Part shown: positions 9,152 to 18,258 of the stretch, in pieces | Position numbering within the stretch: the stretch's first letter is position 1 | Layout: the number at the start of each line of letters is the position of its first letter | From: Alkalibacterium pelagium | GTDB taxonomy: Bacteria > Bacillota > Bacilli > Lactobacillales > Carnobacteriaceae_A | Assembly (NCBI RefSeq): GCF_900109325.1 | Contig: NZ_FNZU01000008.1 | Span: 62,001 to 126,000, forward strand | DNA length: 64,000 bases | Direction: 5' to 3' | The notes under the pieces: model-generated | The model's database searches: none | What the model was told of the DNA's origin: nothing | The model's input: the letters and a program-made list of their open reading frames with translations, nothing else | Position numbers and translations under genes: made by a program

Positions 9152-9943
9152 TTATCCTTTATTGTCAGGGTCTTTTCGTTTCGGAGCCGCCGCTTTTAAA
9201 GAGGTGAACAGGAAGTACAAGGCAAATCCGAGCTTCAGTTCGAAGGCAAAGGGAACGGCCAGACCGATTCCTTCCAAGATAGAAAGCAGGAGTGTCGGGA
9301 CACTCAGACTGACCAGCGCCATACGTGCGTTCTTTCTGAACTTAAACCGCAGACGGAATAGGGTAACTAGGATATTGGCAAATAGCGATACGATCAGCCA
9401 TTCATAAAGTAAAACAAAGGCACTTGCAAAATAGGCAATTAAGAATATCAGCACTAAGACAAGAGGAGACAGTCTGCCGATCTGCTGAAAGGTCGTCCGT
9501 AGATAAGTATCATCTAATCCATCCAGCTGTTCATAACTGACTGGTAGAGAGCGACCGGTCACATTCATATAAAATTCGTCCTGCATCATACCGATACCAA
9601 TCGGAACATTGAGTCGTTCCAGGTTAGCGTCGATTTCGCTCGTTTCGATGGCCCCATTTGGATCGAAAAAGAACAGGAACGAATTAGTCTGATGCACATA
9701 TGTTTCCTGATCAGCTTCTGCCTGAAGCTGGCCATCTTCAATTGTGAAGACTGGTAGGGTCTCTGCTATTTCCGTTCCGTCATCTTGAAGATTGCCCATC
9801 ACATTAGTAAGAAGTGATGACAAAGACAGGGTTAGAATGAGCGCCAGAAAGGCGAAGTAGCCCAGCACCTGTTTTCTGGTCATGTTTTTTGCCTGTACAA
9901 GTTTTTTAGGATTCAAAAATCCAATACGTATATATTCTTTCAC
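9152..9943 (-). CDS. DUF1189 family membrane protein
   Basis: Unknown function. The 263-residue protein has one hydrophobic segment at about 27-48, an extracytoplasmic loop of about 110 residues containing TSEIDANLERLNVPIGIGM, and then three or four closely packed membrane segments (about 155-255). This layout and the N-terminal FLNPKKL/AKNMTRKQVLGY pattern fit the DUF1189 family of Bacillota. The start is GTG at 9943 with GGAAGG 7 nt upstream; an overlapping ATG is out of frame. It is transcribed alone, divergent from sodA. Confidence 0.7.
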   Translation of the reverse strand: MKEYIRIGFLNPKKLVQAKNMTRKQVLGYFAFLALILTLSLSSLLTNVMGNLQDDGTEIAETLPVFTIEDGQLQAEADQETYVHQTNSFLFFFDPNGAIETSEIDANLERLNVPIGIGMMQDEFYMNVTGRSLPVSYEQLDGLDDTYLRTTFQQIGRLSPLVLVLIFLIAYFASAFVLLYEWLIVSLFANILVTLFRLRFKFRKNARMALVSLSVPTLLLSILEGIGLAVPFAFELKLGFALYFLFTSLKAAAPKRKDPDNKG

Positions 9944-10109
9944 ATTTTACCTTCCTTATCTTGTATTTCTCATAGAATCAGTGTACGTTGCCGGCTGGAA
10001 AAAAGCAATCAGACTTTTGGCTGACTCTCATTGTTCAACTAATTTCTCTCATGATTTATTGGTTTGATAGGGACTAAAGGGGAGACTTACTAAAATAAAG
10101 TATTTTTAT

Positions 10110-10137
10110 TTGCTAAAATAATCATAAGTGATAAAAT
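10110..10137 (+). promoter_or_regulatory. Predicted sodA promoter
   Basis: -35 TTGCTA and -10 TAAAAT are separated by 16 bp and lie 40 bp before the sodA start. Confidence 0.55.
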
Positions 10138-10176
10138 GGAGATGTACGATAATTTGTATTGGGAGGAATGTTAACT

Positions 10177-10785
10177 ATGACGTACACTTTACCAGATTTA
10201 CCTTATGATTATGATGCTTTGGAGCCACACATCGATAAAGACACGATGCACTTTCATCATGACAAACACCACGCGGCATATGTAACTAAAACGAATGCAG
10301 CACTGGAAAATCACCCTGAGCTTGCTGAATTAAGTATTGTAGACTTAATGAAAAAACTGGATTCTGTTCCAGAAGATATCAGAACTGCAGTAAGAAATAA
10401 TGGTGGCGGACATGCCAACCACTCGCTTTTCTGGGAAATTTTATCTCCAAATGGTGGAGGAGAACCAGAAGGTGAACTAGCTGACGCAATCAAAGATGCA
10501 TTTGGCGGTTTCGGTGAATTCAAAGAAAAATTCAATCAGACAGCTGCTGGCCGTTTCGGTTCAGGCTGGGCTTGGTTAGTTGTTTCTGACGGAAAACTGG
10601 AAGTTATGGACACATTGAACCAGGACTCACCTTACTCTGAAGGAAAAACGCCTATCTTAGGACTTGACGTCTGGGAACACGCGTATTACCTGAACTATCA
10701 AAACAAGCGTCCTGACTACATCCAGGCATTCTGGAACGTCGTCAACTGGGATGAAGTAGCTAAACGCTTTAACGAAGCTAAATAA
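10177..10785 (+). CDS. sodA: Superoxide dismutase, manganese type
   Basis: Converts superoxide to peroxide and oxygen in the cytosol. The 202-residue protein carries the four metal ligands His27 (MHFHHDKHH), His81 ([11 protein letters not shown]), Asp163 and His167 ([18 protein letters not shown]). Gly-rich GGGHANH and the DTLNQDSP glutamine indicate Mn rather than Fe. ATG 10177 has GGGAGG at 10-nt spacing; the upstream in-frame ATG at 10168 abuts the ribosome site and is rejected. It is monocistronic between its own promoter and terminator. The neighbour order sodA then a PBP2A-like gene matches B. subtilis. Confidence 0.97.
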   Translation: MTYTLPDLPYDYDALEPHIDKDTMHFHHDKHHAAYVTKTNAALENHPELAELSIVDLMKKLDSVPEDIRTAVRNNGGGHANHSLFWEILSPNGGGEPEGELADAIKDAFGGFGEFKEKFNQTAAGRFGSGWAWLVVSDGKLEVMDTLNQDSPYSEGKTPILGLDVWEHAYYLNYQNKRPDYIQAFWNVVNWDEVAKRFNEAK

Positions 10786-10799
10786 ATTTCATTCGAACG

Positions 10800-10836
10800 A
10801 ACTGGTCGCCTTCTATGAGGGTGGCCAGTTTTTTTT
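10800..10836 (+). terminator. sodA terminator
   Basis: An AACTGGTCGCC/GGGTGGCCAGTT stem with two wobble pairs is followed by a run of T. Confidence 0.85.
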
Positions 10837-11043
10837 AATAAAGAACAAATTTTGAATGTAAAATGAAAATTTACATTTTCTGCCTTAAATTCTTTCGTGG
10901 TGTGTGGCTTTTAAATGGCTGTTTTGGTAAACTAGTACGAGGTTAATAGATTGCTTTACGTAATTTTAAACGTTTATAGAAACAGGTCTATTAAACTATT
11001 CCTAAATTATATAAAATTACAATACATTACAGGAGGGAATTGA

Positions 11044-13197
11044 GTGAAAACACCAGCTCAAAAAAGAAGAGATAAGAAAAAGTCCCATATCCCTTTCCGA
11101 TTGAATTTACTCTTTTTTATTGTATTTTTGCTTTTCTCTAGTTTGATACTTAGATTAGGTTACTTACAGATTATTAGAGCAGATGAATATCAGGCAGAAG
11201 TTGAACGGACCGAACGAACCACGATTACAGGCAGCGTCCCGCGTGGTGAAATATTTGATGCAAACTTAAGACGACTGGTCGGTAATGAGGCAAGACATAC
11301 CATTACCTATACAAGAGGGCGTAATGTTCCGGCTAGCCAGATGGCTGAAGTAGCTTATGATTTGGCTGACTATATCTCCATCCCATCCGTTCCTTTCTAT
11401 GCCGTCGATTCAGGGTCCGATCTAAGCAGACGTGATCTCCAGGATTACTTTATCGCTGTTAACCAGGACGTCATTCGTGAAAGAATGTCAGATGAAGAAA
11501 TGACAATGGATGGGACGGATGCCTATCAGGTTATGCTCGATCATGTAGATGACGCAGAACTGGAAGAACTGACGGAGCGTGAGCTTGAAGCGGCGGCTAT
11601 ATTCAAGAAAATGAATGCGGCCTATGCATTAAGTACAGTCAACGTAAAGAACGAAGATGTCACACAGGAAGAAATTGCTCGTATCAGCGAAAACTTGGAT
11701 AATCTGCCGGGTGTGGGAACTGGAACTGACTGGGTCAGACTATATCCTGAAGAAGACATGCTGAGCAGTATTTTAGGGACCGTATCGAGTGAAGATAGAG
11801 GAGTACCTGAGGATCGTTTGAGAACATATCTGGCTCAAGGCTACTCTAGAAATGATCGTGTCGGTTTAAGTCAGATCGAACGCCAATACGAATCCGTTCT
11901 TAGAGGGTCTAAATCCCGTTTGGATACAGAAACGAACAGTCGCGGCGATATTATCAATCAGATTGAACAGTATTCAGGTGAAAAGGGAGACAATCTGATT
12001 CTAACCATCGATATCGGTTTTCAGGAACAGGTTGAACAGATTGCGACCGACTCTCTGGCTCAACGACAAGGACTTAACAACAGTATATACATCGTAGCAA
12101 TGGATCCGAGAAATGGAGATGTTCTGGCTCTTACCGGGAAAGAAATACGAGACGGTGAAGTTAGAGATAACGCACTAGGTACTATAAACAGTAACTTCAG
12201 TATGGGATCATCTGTCAAAGGTGCGACTATTCTGGCGAGTTCCATGGAAGGCGTCCTTGACAGCAGTAATAACACGATCGTTGATACACCTATTCGCATT
12301 AGAGGAAGTAATCCTATACGTTCAGTATTCAACCGTGACTCGGGCAGGATACCTATGAATGACATTACTGCTCTGGAACGCTCATCCAACGTTTACATGG
12401 CGAGACTAGCAATGCGTATGGGCGGTGTTTATGACTATACACCTGGTGAAGGGCTGCCTATGAATGGAGGAGAAGTCCTAGAAACTCAGCGCAAGTACTT
12501 TAATCAATTTGGACTAGGCGTACCAACAGGTATTGACCTGCCTTCTGAATCTACAGGTTACCAAGGACCAGGTACGTCTGCGGGGGAAGCGTTGTTCTTC
12601 TCGTTTGGTCAGTATGATACCTATACACCTATGCAGCTTGCTCAGTATGTTTCAACCATTGCCAACGGTGGGACACGTCTTGCGCCTCGACTAGTTTCAG
12701 AAATAAGAGACACTGATTCTTCAAATGGACGAGTCGGAGCTTTGAAGACTGAAATAGAACCGAAAATATTGAACCATGTTGATGCAAGTGAAGAAGCAAT
12801 GAGCAGGGTCCAGCAGGGATTCTATCAGGCCGTACACGGCAGTCAGGGAACAGCCCGAACGATTTTCGCGGGCACACCTTATGAAGTTGCTGGTAAAACC
12901 GGTACAGCCGAGACTTTTTACTGGGATGATGATTTAGGAAGAAATACTGAATCAGTGACTAATCTGACTTTTGTCGGCTATGCGCCATACGATAATCCAG
13001 AAATTGCTGTAGCAGTCGTTGTACCGAATTTACCGAACCAGAATCGTACGAACCAGGAAAACCAGCGTGCAGCGAGAAGAGTATTTGATGCTTACTTCGG
13101 TGCAGGTGAATTTGAAGGATCAGGTTCAGATGATGAGGTAGAAGATATCAGAGATCTGGAAGACACTGCAGAAGAGATACAAGGTGAAGATGATTAA
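11044..13197 (+). CDS. pbpA: Class B penicillin-binding protein (transpeptidase), PBP2A/PBP2B type
   Basis: Monofunctional D,D-transpeptidase that crosslinks peptidoglycan. The 717 residues (B. subtilis PbpA is 716) start with a short basic cytoplasmic tail and one membrane anchor (about 19-41), then the dimerisation domain. The transpeptidase motifs are SxxK Ser389-Lys392 (SSVK), SxN Ser447-Asn449 and KTG 618-620 (AGKTGTAETF). The last 35 residues are very acidic and outside the catalytic domain. The GTG start has AGGAGGGAATTGA upstream. An extended -10 TGG-TAAACT lies at about 10925-10933, leaving a leader of about 100 nt. Position next to sodA and rpmG supports orthology to B. subtilis pbpA; a divisome PBP2b role cannot be excluded. 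Confidence 0.88.
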   Translation: MKTPAQKRRDKKKSHIPFRLNLLFFIVFLLFSSLILRLGYLQIIRADEYQAEVERTERTTITGSVPRGEIFDANLRRLVGNEARHTITYTRGRNVPASQMAEVAYDLADYISIPSVPFYAVDSGSDLSRRDLQDYFIAVNQDVIRERMSDEEMTMDGTDAYQVMLDHVDDAELEELTERELEAAAIFKKMNAAYALSTVNVKNEDVTQEEIARISENLDNLPGVGTGTDWVRLYPEEDMLSSILGTVSSEDRGVPEDRLRTYLAQGYSRNDRVGLSQIERQYESVLRGSKSRLDTETNSRGDIINQIEQYSGEKGDNLILTIDIGFQEQVEQIATDSLAQRQGLNNSIYIVAMDPRNGDVLALTGKEIRDGEVRDNALGTINSNFSMGSSVKGATILASSMEGVLDSSNNTIVDTPIRIRGSNPIRSVFNRDSGRIPMNDITALERSSNVYMARLAMRMGGVYDYTPGEGLPMNGGEVLETQRKYFNQFGLGVPTGIDLPSESTGYQGPGTSAGEALFFSFGQYDTYTPMQLAQYVSTIANGGTRLAPRLVSEIRDTDSSNGRVGALKTEIEPKILNHVDASEEAMSRVQQGFYQAVHGSQGTARTIFAGTPYEVAGKTGTAETFYWDDDLGRNTESVTNLTFVGYAPYDNPEIAVAVVVPNLPNQNRTNQENQRAARRVFDAYFGAGEFEGSGSDDEVEDIRDLEDTAEEIQGEDD

Positions 13198-13241
13198 ATT
13201 CTGTGCGTCTGTTCTTCCACCGATATTATATAAATAAACAG

Positions 13242-13298
13242 AATACGCCAGCTTCTTTTCCTATGAATTCACAAGGGAAAGCAGCTGGCGTATTTTTT
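13242..13298 (+). terminator. Terminator of the penicillin-binding protein gene
   Basis: A long AATACGCCAGCT/AGCTGGCGTATT stem extended by TTTTCC/GGGAAA is followed by TTTTTT. Confidence 0.9.
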
Positions 13299-13304
13299 AT
13301 TATA

Positions 13305-13340
13305 TCTTTTCAAGGGGGGGACGCATGTACCTCTTGAAGG
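13305..13340. repeat. Inverted repeat beside the rpmG terminator
   Basis: TTCAAG followed by a run of seven G, then CCTCTTGAA about 15 nt later, can pair over 6-9 bp. Its function is unknown; it lies between two terminators. Confidence 0.35.
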
Positions 13341-13371
13341 CAGACTATTGGTATGTGAAGCATGATGGAGC

Positions 13372-13401
13372 AAAAAAAAGAAAGCCTGTATGATCAGACT
13401 T
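13372..13401 (-). terminator. rpmG terminator
   Basis: On the minus strand, an AAGTCTG/CAGGCTT stem with a 6-nt loop is followed by TCTTTTTTTT. Confidence 0.7.
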
Positions 13402-13421
13402 CCCTTTAATAAAGTTAAAAC

Positions 13422-13571
13422 TTATTTAGTTTCGCGGTGCAATGTAACTTTGCGTTCGCGTGGGCAATATTTTTTAACTTCCAAACGTTCTGTGTTATTA
13501 CGTTTATTTTTAGATGTTAGGTAGTTGCGTTCTTTGCAGTCTGTACATTCTAATGTAACGTTTACTCGCAT
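13422..13571 (-). CDS. rpmG: 50S ribosomal protein L33
   Basis: Small ribosomal protein of 49 residues starting [17 protein letters not shown]. The ATG at 13571 has GGGAGGG 6 nt upstream; the longer open frame to 13631 is not translated. CTDC gives two of the zinc-ligand cysteines and KKYCPRERK keeps only one of the second pair, the fourth position being Glu. This three-cysteine form is what many Lactobacillales show, so zinc binding is probably weak or lost. Such L33 copies are often one of two or three paralogues. Confidence 0.96.
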   Translation of the reverse strand: MRVNVTLECTDCKERNYLTSKNKRNNTERLEVKKYCPRERKVTLHRETK

Positions 13572-13975
13572 GATTGTCCCTCCCAATAATACTGTTTTGA
13601 AGGCTATCAAACATGATAGGTGTCTAGCCATTCGCCTTGACTAGAATACCACGATTAAGAAAAAAATGCCACTCTTTTTTGTTAACTTCCCTATTCAGAG
13701 CTTAAAATCAGTCAAATTTTGGAAAACAATAAGCAATTCGACTTTTATTTCACTTTCTGTTTTAACAGAATATCTCTTGTTATAATTAAATAAATAAGAA
13801 TTGCTCTTGATAAGATGAAAGATATCAGCTGACATGGTAGGATAGAAGAAATATAAGAACATCTGCATACTTTTTAAAGCGGAAATGAAAGTGTGGTAGT
13901 GTCATGAAGTAAGTGCTGCCATTCGTTTGAGAGTATAACTTTAAGAATGAGATAATATAAGGAGTGGGGAGTACA
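13572..13975. other. Spacer between rpmG and the BCCT transporter gene
   Basis: This 400-bp divergent spacer has no gene that I can support. It contains a perfect TTCTGTT-tt-AACAGAA palindrome at 13755-13770, 10 bp upstream of a TATAAT (13781-13786) pointing to the transporter. That could be an operator for osmotic or substrate control, but the factor is unknown and no good -35 is seen. Confidence 0.4.
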
Positions 13976-15916
13976 GTGGATAAGAAGAATCGACAAGGTA
14001 AAAAGGAAAAGAAGAAAAAACAGGAAAGACAGGAGAGTGAGTTTGACCGGCGGCTGGAATCAGAACGACAGCTTGCTAAAAAACTGAGAAAAGAAGAAGT
14101 CAGTGCACGCAAAGAGGCTATAAAAAATAGAGAACCATTTAAAGGGCTTCAAATCAAACCGACAGTTTCTCTCTTTGATGAAGAAGGAAGAGAAGAAGTA
14201 GGCGAAAGAAACTGGGAAGGGTACGGCTTTGATATTCATCCGGAAGTGACGATTACTTCCTCTATAATTCTTGTGATATTTATTGCAGTCACCTTGCTGT
14301 TACCAGAGCAGGCTCAGCTGTTTTTTGAAAATACACTCGATGTCATTTCCAATACAACTGGATGGTTTGTGATTTTTGCAGCAAATATTTTTATTATAGC
14401 TGCTCTTTACTTTGCTTTTGGCCGTTATGGTTCTATAGTTATTGGTGGAAAAAAAGCAAAGCCTGAATTTTCACGTTTTGCCTGGTATGCCATGCTATTA
14501 AGTGCGGGGATGGGAATTGGTCTTCTATTCTGGAGTGTAGCCGAACCGATCACACACTTAGGCTCACCATCGCCGATGTTTGGAGGGATCGATCCGAACT
14601 CACCGGCAGCTGCTCAATCAGCTATGGCATCGACCTTCTTCCATTGGGGGATTCATCCCTGGGCTATATATGCCATTGTTGGACTAGGTCTAGCCTTCTT
14701 TTCATACAATAAAGGACTGCCCCTGACGATCCGATCGCTTTTTTATCCATTGATCGGGAACAAGATATACGGTCTTTGGGGGAATATCATTGACATTTTG
14801 TCAGTTCTTGCAACGCTCATGGGTCTGGCAACTTCGTTAGGCCTAGGAGTTGCTCAAGTCAACGCCGGATTAAATCATCTCTTCGGCATCAGCATCAGCA
14901 CCACTATGCAGGTCATCCTGATAGCTGTCATTACCGGATTTGCAACCATATCCGTTGTGATGGGGCTGGACGGCGGAGTTAAACGTCTAAGTGAGATTAA
15001 CATGGTTCTGGCCGGTGTTTTCCTGCTGTTCGTCCTGTTAGCCGGGCCGACTGTCTATATCATGAGTGGGTTCACTCAGAATTTAGGCTTCTACATGTCC
15101 AATTTTGTAGAAATGAGTTTATGGACTGAAACCTTCCGGGATACGAACTGGCAGGGCGCCTGGACTGTCTTTTACTGGGCCTGGTGGATTTCCTGGTCAC
15201 CATTTGTCGGGATGTTTATTGCACGGGTTTCTAAAGGGAGAACCGTCAAAGAATTCATCGTCGGGGTTATCATTATTCCGACAGCTATCAGTTTCCTGTG
15301 GATGAGTGTATTTGGAGGCACAGCCATATTCCAGCAGCTGAATGGCATCAGTGATCTGACGAGCGTAGTCAACATAGATGAATCACTGGCACTGTTCGCT
15401 CTGGTGGAAAACCTACCGTTCTCAGCAATTCTATCCTTTGTTGGAATAGTGCTCGTAGTTGTATTTTTCGTTACATCTTCGGATTCTGGATCTCTGGTCG
15501 TTGATCACCTGACTTCTGGAGGGAAGCTGGACTCACCTGTCCCTCAACGAATATTCTGGGCAGTAATGGAAGGTGTCGTAGCAGCAACTCTGCTCGTAGG
15601 TGGAGGACTCGATGCGCTTCAGACGGCATCAGTCATTACCGGTCTTCCATTTACAATCATTCTCCTGGTGATGATTTATTCACTTTATCTCGGTCTGAGA
15701 CAGGAGTTCCTGATCGAACGTGCGGTCAAGCAGAAGCTGCAGAAGGTAACCGATGACCATATTATTACTGAGGTCATTCAGTCAAGGGTTCAAGATGCGG
15801 CTCTTGTTGATGCGGTCACTGAAAAACTGGTTGAAGAAAGAAACAGAAGAGATGACCAGCCAAAAATTATAGAGGAACTATCTGAAGAAGAAGCTGATAA
15901 TGAAATAGATCAATAA
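13976..15916 (+). CDS. BCCT family betaine/carnitine/choline transporter
   Basis: Secondary transporter for compatible solutes such as glycine betaine, in the plasma membrane. The 646-residue protein has a charged, lysine-rich cytoplasmic N-terminus of about 85 residues, 12 predicted membrane segments, and a charged C-terminal tail of about 70 residues. Family motifs are visible: GMGIGLLFWSVAEP (the glycine pattern of Na+-coupled members) and the Trp-rich FYWAWWISWSPFVGMFIARVS (about 395-415), including the betaine cage tryptophans. GTG at 13976 is favoured over GTG at 13964, which lies on top of the ribosome site AAGGAG. The long charged tails resemble osmosensing domains in BetP. It implies a salt-exposed lifestyle. 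Confidence 0.9.
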   Translation: MDKKNRQGKKEKKKKQERQESEFDRRLESERQLAKKLRKEEVSARKEAIKNREPFKGLQIKPTVSLFDEEGREEVGERNWEGYGFDIHPEVTITSSIILVIFIAVTLLLPEQAQLFFENTLDVISNTTGWFVIFAANIFIIAALYFAFGRYGSIVIGGKKAKPEFSRFAWYAMLLSAGMGIGLLFWSVAEPITHLGSPSPMFGGIDPNSPAAAQSAMASTFFHWGIHPWAIYAIVGLGLAFFSYNKGLPLTIRSLFYPLIGNKIYGLWGNIIDILSVLATLMGLATSLGLGVAQVNAGLNHLFGISISTTMQVILIAVITGFATISVVMGLDGGVKRLSEINMVLAGVFLLFVLLAGPTVYIMSGFTQNLGFYMSNFVEMSLWTETFRDTNWQGAWTVFYWAWWISWSPFVGMFIARVSKGRTVKEFIVGVIIIPTAISFLWMSVFGGTAIFQQLNGISDLTSVVNIDESLALFALVENLPFSAILSFVGIVLVVVFFVTSSDSGSLVVDHLTSGGKLDSPVPQRIFWAVMEGVVAATLLVGGGLDALQTASVITGLPFTIILLVMIYSLYLGLRQEFLIERAVKQKLQKVTDDHIITEVIQSRVQDAALVDAVTEKLVEERNRRDDQPKIIEELSEEEADNEIDQ

Positions 15917-15924
15917 GTCATGAA

Positions 15925-15966
15925 TAAAAAAAGACAGGTGTCAGTTTAACTGATATCTGTCTTTTT
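15925..15966 (+). terminator. Terminator of the BCCT transporter gene
   Basis: A 15-bp AAAGACAGGTGTCAG/CTGATATCTGTCTTT stem with two wobble pairs and a TTTAA loop ends in CTTTTT. Confidence 0.85.
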
Positions 15967-16076
15967 CGCTGCTCTCATTTCTTTGTTAAGAGATTGAAAA
16001 TTTTACTGTCTTTCTTAAAATGAATAAATATGATACTATTTTATAGGTCAACTACTAATGTAAGGGAGGGAAAACC

Positions 16077-16436
16077 ATGGAAATGTGGATGATAGCCGGC
16101 TTACTCCTGATTCTTTCTATCGCATTATTCATCTATTCACTAATAAAAAAAGAAGAGAAAGATGCAGCGTATAGAGAGCTTGAGAGTTTCTCACTGGCAG
16201 TCACTAAAACAGTTTACGACTTGAATCAGAGGATACATACTTTAGAAGCCCAGTTGAATGTGGATATAGAAGATGAGGAAAAGTCTGCACAAATGACTCG
16301 TCTGATGAAAGACAATACCATTACATTGTTTACTAAAGGGGTAGCGACTCGAGAAATAGCCAGACAGCTTGATCTGTCTCAAAATTCAGTTCAGGAAGTC
16401 ATCAACGATTACATTACGGAAGGCATAAATGCCTGA
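16077..16436 (+). CDS. Membrane-anchored protein with C-terminal helix-turn-helix, DUF6115/SwrB-like
   Basis: Unknown function. The 119-residue protein has one N-terminal membrane segment (about 4-22), a coiled-coil-prone middle (45-75), and a C-terminal HTH-like motif TLFTKGVATREIARQLDLSQ (82-101) of resolvase type. This layout matches DUF6115/SwrB-like proteins of Bacillota. The ATG has GGGAGGG at 7-8 nt. It is the first of two closely spaced genes (18 nt to the MltG-like gene). A DNA-binding role for a membrane protein is unusual; the HTH may serve protein contact instead. Confidence 0.55.
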   Translation: MEMWMIAGLLLILSIALFIYSLIKKEEKDAAYRELESFSLAVTKTVYDLNQRIHTLEAQLNVDIEDEEKSAQMTRLMKDNTITLFTKGVATREIARQLDLSQNSVQEVINDYITEGINA

Positions 16437-16454
16437 TGTAACAGGAGGGACACC

Positions 16455-17024
16455 ATGTCAAAGAAGAATATTAGAATGCTCGCGACAGGTTTTCTCTTTT
16501 CTGCTGTACTGCTGCTCGTGCTTCAGTTTGCCGGACAAGGACAATCGGTCAGCAGCAGCAGCGAAGATGTCGAAGAGCTTAAGAATGAAGTGCGCTACTT
16601 GGAAGAGGTAGCGACATCACTTGAACTTGAAAACGAACGGCTTGTAGCTGAGCTGGAAGAGCTCAGCAGCTCATCGGATGATCAAACCGAAGGCGCAGAG
16701 GATCTTGAGAATGAAGAAGCAGATACTGAGGAATCAGAAGCAGTCGAGGAAGACGCTGAATCAGATCAGATAGATGAAGATGCCGATTTAGAAGAAGAGG
16801 CTGAAGAAGAGCCAGCTGTTACAGAATATACAGTCGTCATCCGTGAAGGTGAGCCAAGCAGCGTGATTGCTTCACAGCTTCAAGCCCACGGATTAATTGA
16901 AGACGTTCATGCATTTAACAAACATCTGGAGGACAACAATCTGTTCAGGCGTATTCGTCCAGGTCAGTACACCGTCCGATCTGATATGAATAGAGACCAG
17001 CTGGTTGAAGCCGTCATTCGTTAG
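16455..17024 (+). CDS. MltG/YceG-like N-terminal domain protein without catalytic domain
   Basis: The 189-residue protein has an N-terminal membrane anchor (about 7-25), a coiled-coil stretch (34-72), an extremely acidic low-complexity linker (73-123), and a C-terminal domain of about 65 residues containing VVIREGEPSSVIASQL and RIRPGQYTVRSDMNRDQLVEAVI. That last part matches the N-terminal LysM-like portion of the lytic transglycosylase MltG, but the catalytic domain with its Glu is absent. It may bind peptidoglycan or a partner at the growing wall. The ATG has ACAGGAGGG at good spacing. It is the second gene after the membrane HTH protein. Confidence 0.65.
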   Translation: MSKKNIRMLATGFLFSAVLLLVLQFAGQGQSVSSSSEDVEELKNEVRYLEEVATSLELENERLVAELEELSSSSDDQTEGAEDLENEEADTEESEAVEEDAESDQIDEDADLEEEAEEEPAVTEYTVVIREGEPSSVIASQLQAHGLIEDVHAFNKHLEDNNLFRRIRPGQYTVRSDMNRDQLVEAVIR

Positions 17025-17037
17025 ATTTTGTATCTTA

Positions 17038-17072
17038 TTATCTTTGAGGTAAAATTAACCTATCAAAGATAA
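17038..17072 (+). promoter_or_regulatory. Hairpin touching the ribosome site of the small acidic protein gene
   Basis: A TTATCTTTGA/TCAAAGATAA stem of 10 bp, extended by GGT/ACC, ends at the first bases of AAAGGAGAG. It could limit translation of the next gene or end the previous transcript; there is no T run. Confidence 0.45.
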
Positions 17073-17085
17073 AGGAGAGAATTAC

Positions 17086-17397
17086 ATGTCTGAAACAGCA
17101 GTTATTTATATGTCGAACGGAAAAACGTATACAATAAACAATTCTCCAGGGACTATAGCTAGTCAACTGGACAACAGCTCTGCCGATTCTGATCTGCTCA
17201 AAGCCTTTAAACTGGTTAACGGTAAAAAAGTCTTTATTAATCCTGACCACGTGGTCGCTGTGGAAACAAGCGAACTGAGTAATATGGATACCTCCAGTCA
17301 GGATGAATTAACTGATGAACAGGATCAGGACCGTAAAGACGCGAACTTGAAAGCAGTTAAAGAGTTCAAGGATGATATCGACGGAAATATGGAATAA
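17086..17397 (+). CDS. Small acidic protein of unknown function
   Basis: 103 residues, not recognised. The first 60 residues (SNGKTYTINNSP, KLVNGKKVFINPDHVVAVE) look like a small beta-rich fold, with a pattern seen in short proteins that keep an INP-x-x-V-x-x-VE ending. The last 40 residues are charged and probably unstructured. The ATG has AAAGGAGAG 7 nt upstream. A strong terminator follows, so it is either the last gene of the 16-kb group or separate, depending on the hairpin at 17038-17072. Confidence 0.6.
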   Translation: MSETAVIYMSNGKTYTINNSPGTIASQLDNSSADSDLLKAFKLVNGKKVFINPDHVVAVETSELSNMDTSSQDELTDEQDQDRKDANLKAVKEFKDDIDGNME

Positions 17398-17403
17398 ATT
17401 CAC

Positions 17404-17459
17404 AAGTTAAGAGGAACAGCCGGTGCAGATAATGGCGGGTGTGACTCTTAACTTTTTTT
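17404..17459 (+). terminator. Terminator after the small acidic protein gene
   Basis: An AAGTTAAGAG/CTCTTAACTT stem of 10 bp with a 31-nt structured loop is followed by TTTTT. Confidence 0.8.
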
Positions 17460-17529
17460 GTCTGATTCAAATTGGTACATACAAAGGAATGTGCTATACT
17501 AAACATAAAGATTTAAGGGAGCTAAAAAT

Positions 17530-18240
17530 GTGAATTACCAGACAAAAATGAAACTAAGACGATGGAATAGAAAACCATTCATTGCATACGCTCTATTAGG
17601 CATAACTGGCTTCATGTATATTGTTCAGGAAGTCCTGGGAGGGAGTACTAATCCCAGAGTTCTTGTCTTACTTGGGGCAAAAGTAAATGAACTGATCGTA
17701 CTGGGAGACTGGTACAGGCTCATCACACCAATGTTTCTTCATATTGGTATCACTCATCTCCTGTTCAATGCACTAATTATTTATTTTTTGGGTATCCAGC
17801 TTGAAAATATATTTGGACACTGGCGGTTCTTTCTCTTGTATTTATTCAGTGCAATCGCAGGAAATGCGGCAAGTTTCGCCTTTAATCAGAATATTTCCGC
17901 AGGTGCCAGTACAGCACTGTTCGGTCTCTTCGGCTCAACGCTGGTATTAGGAAAGCTTTTTCCATCAAATCCACAGATCGGAGCTATGGCAAAGAATTTT
18001 TCTCTTCTGATTGTTTTGAATCTGCTCTTCGGCATGTTCAGTCCCAATATTGATATGGCCGGTCATGTGGGTGGACTCCTGGGAGGCTATCTGCTGGCTT
18101 ATGCATTGTCCGCTCCAAGAGCATGGGAGAAAAATAAACAGAGGCAGCTTGTTTACACTCTGATATATGTTGGCGTAGTTGCTTTGCTCATCTTTATCGG
18201 CTATTCCCGTTTAATTCCCATAACTCAACTATTCAATTAA
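17530..18240 (+). CDS. gluP: Rhomboid family intramembrane serine protease
   Basis: Cleaves membrane protein segments within the lipid bilayer. The 236-residue protein has six or seven membrane segments with catalytic Ser127 in GASTALFG, His179 in GHVGG, and Asn80 in HLLFN. It lacks the extra N-terminal domain of B. subtilis GluP, so the symbol reflects position (just before glcK) rather than full-length homology. The start is GTG at 17530, because the ATG two bases upstream runs directly into TGA. It forms a unit with glcK, 18 nt downstream. Confidence 0.88.
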   Translation: MNYQTKMKLRRWNRKPFIAYALLGITGFMYIVQEVLGGSTNPRVLVLLGAKVNELIVLGDWYRLITPMFLHIGITHLLFNALIIYFLGIQLENIFGHWRFFLLYLFSAIAGNAASFAFNQNISAGASTALFGLFGSTLVLGKLFPSNPQIGAMAKNFSLLIVLNLLFGMFSPNIDMAGHVGGLLGGYLLAYALSAPRAWEKNKQRQLVYTLIYVGVVALLIFIGYSRLIPITQLFN

Positions 18241-18258
18241 TTTTAAGGAGGAAGCAGT

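Noticed and set aside
13572-13631. Longer rpmG start at 13631
   Set aside because: The L33 family starts at MRVNVT, and GGGAGGG is placed for 13571.
16429-16611. Sixty-codon plus-strand frame overlapping the MltG-like gene
   Set aside because: Wrong frame of a well-supported gene, with no ribosome site of its own.
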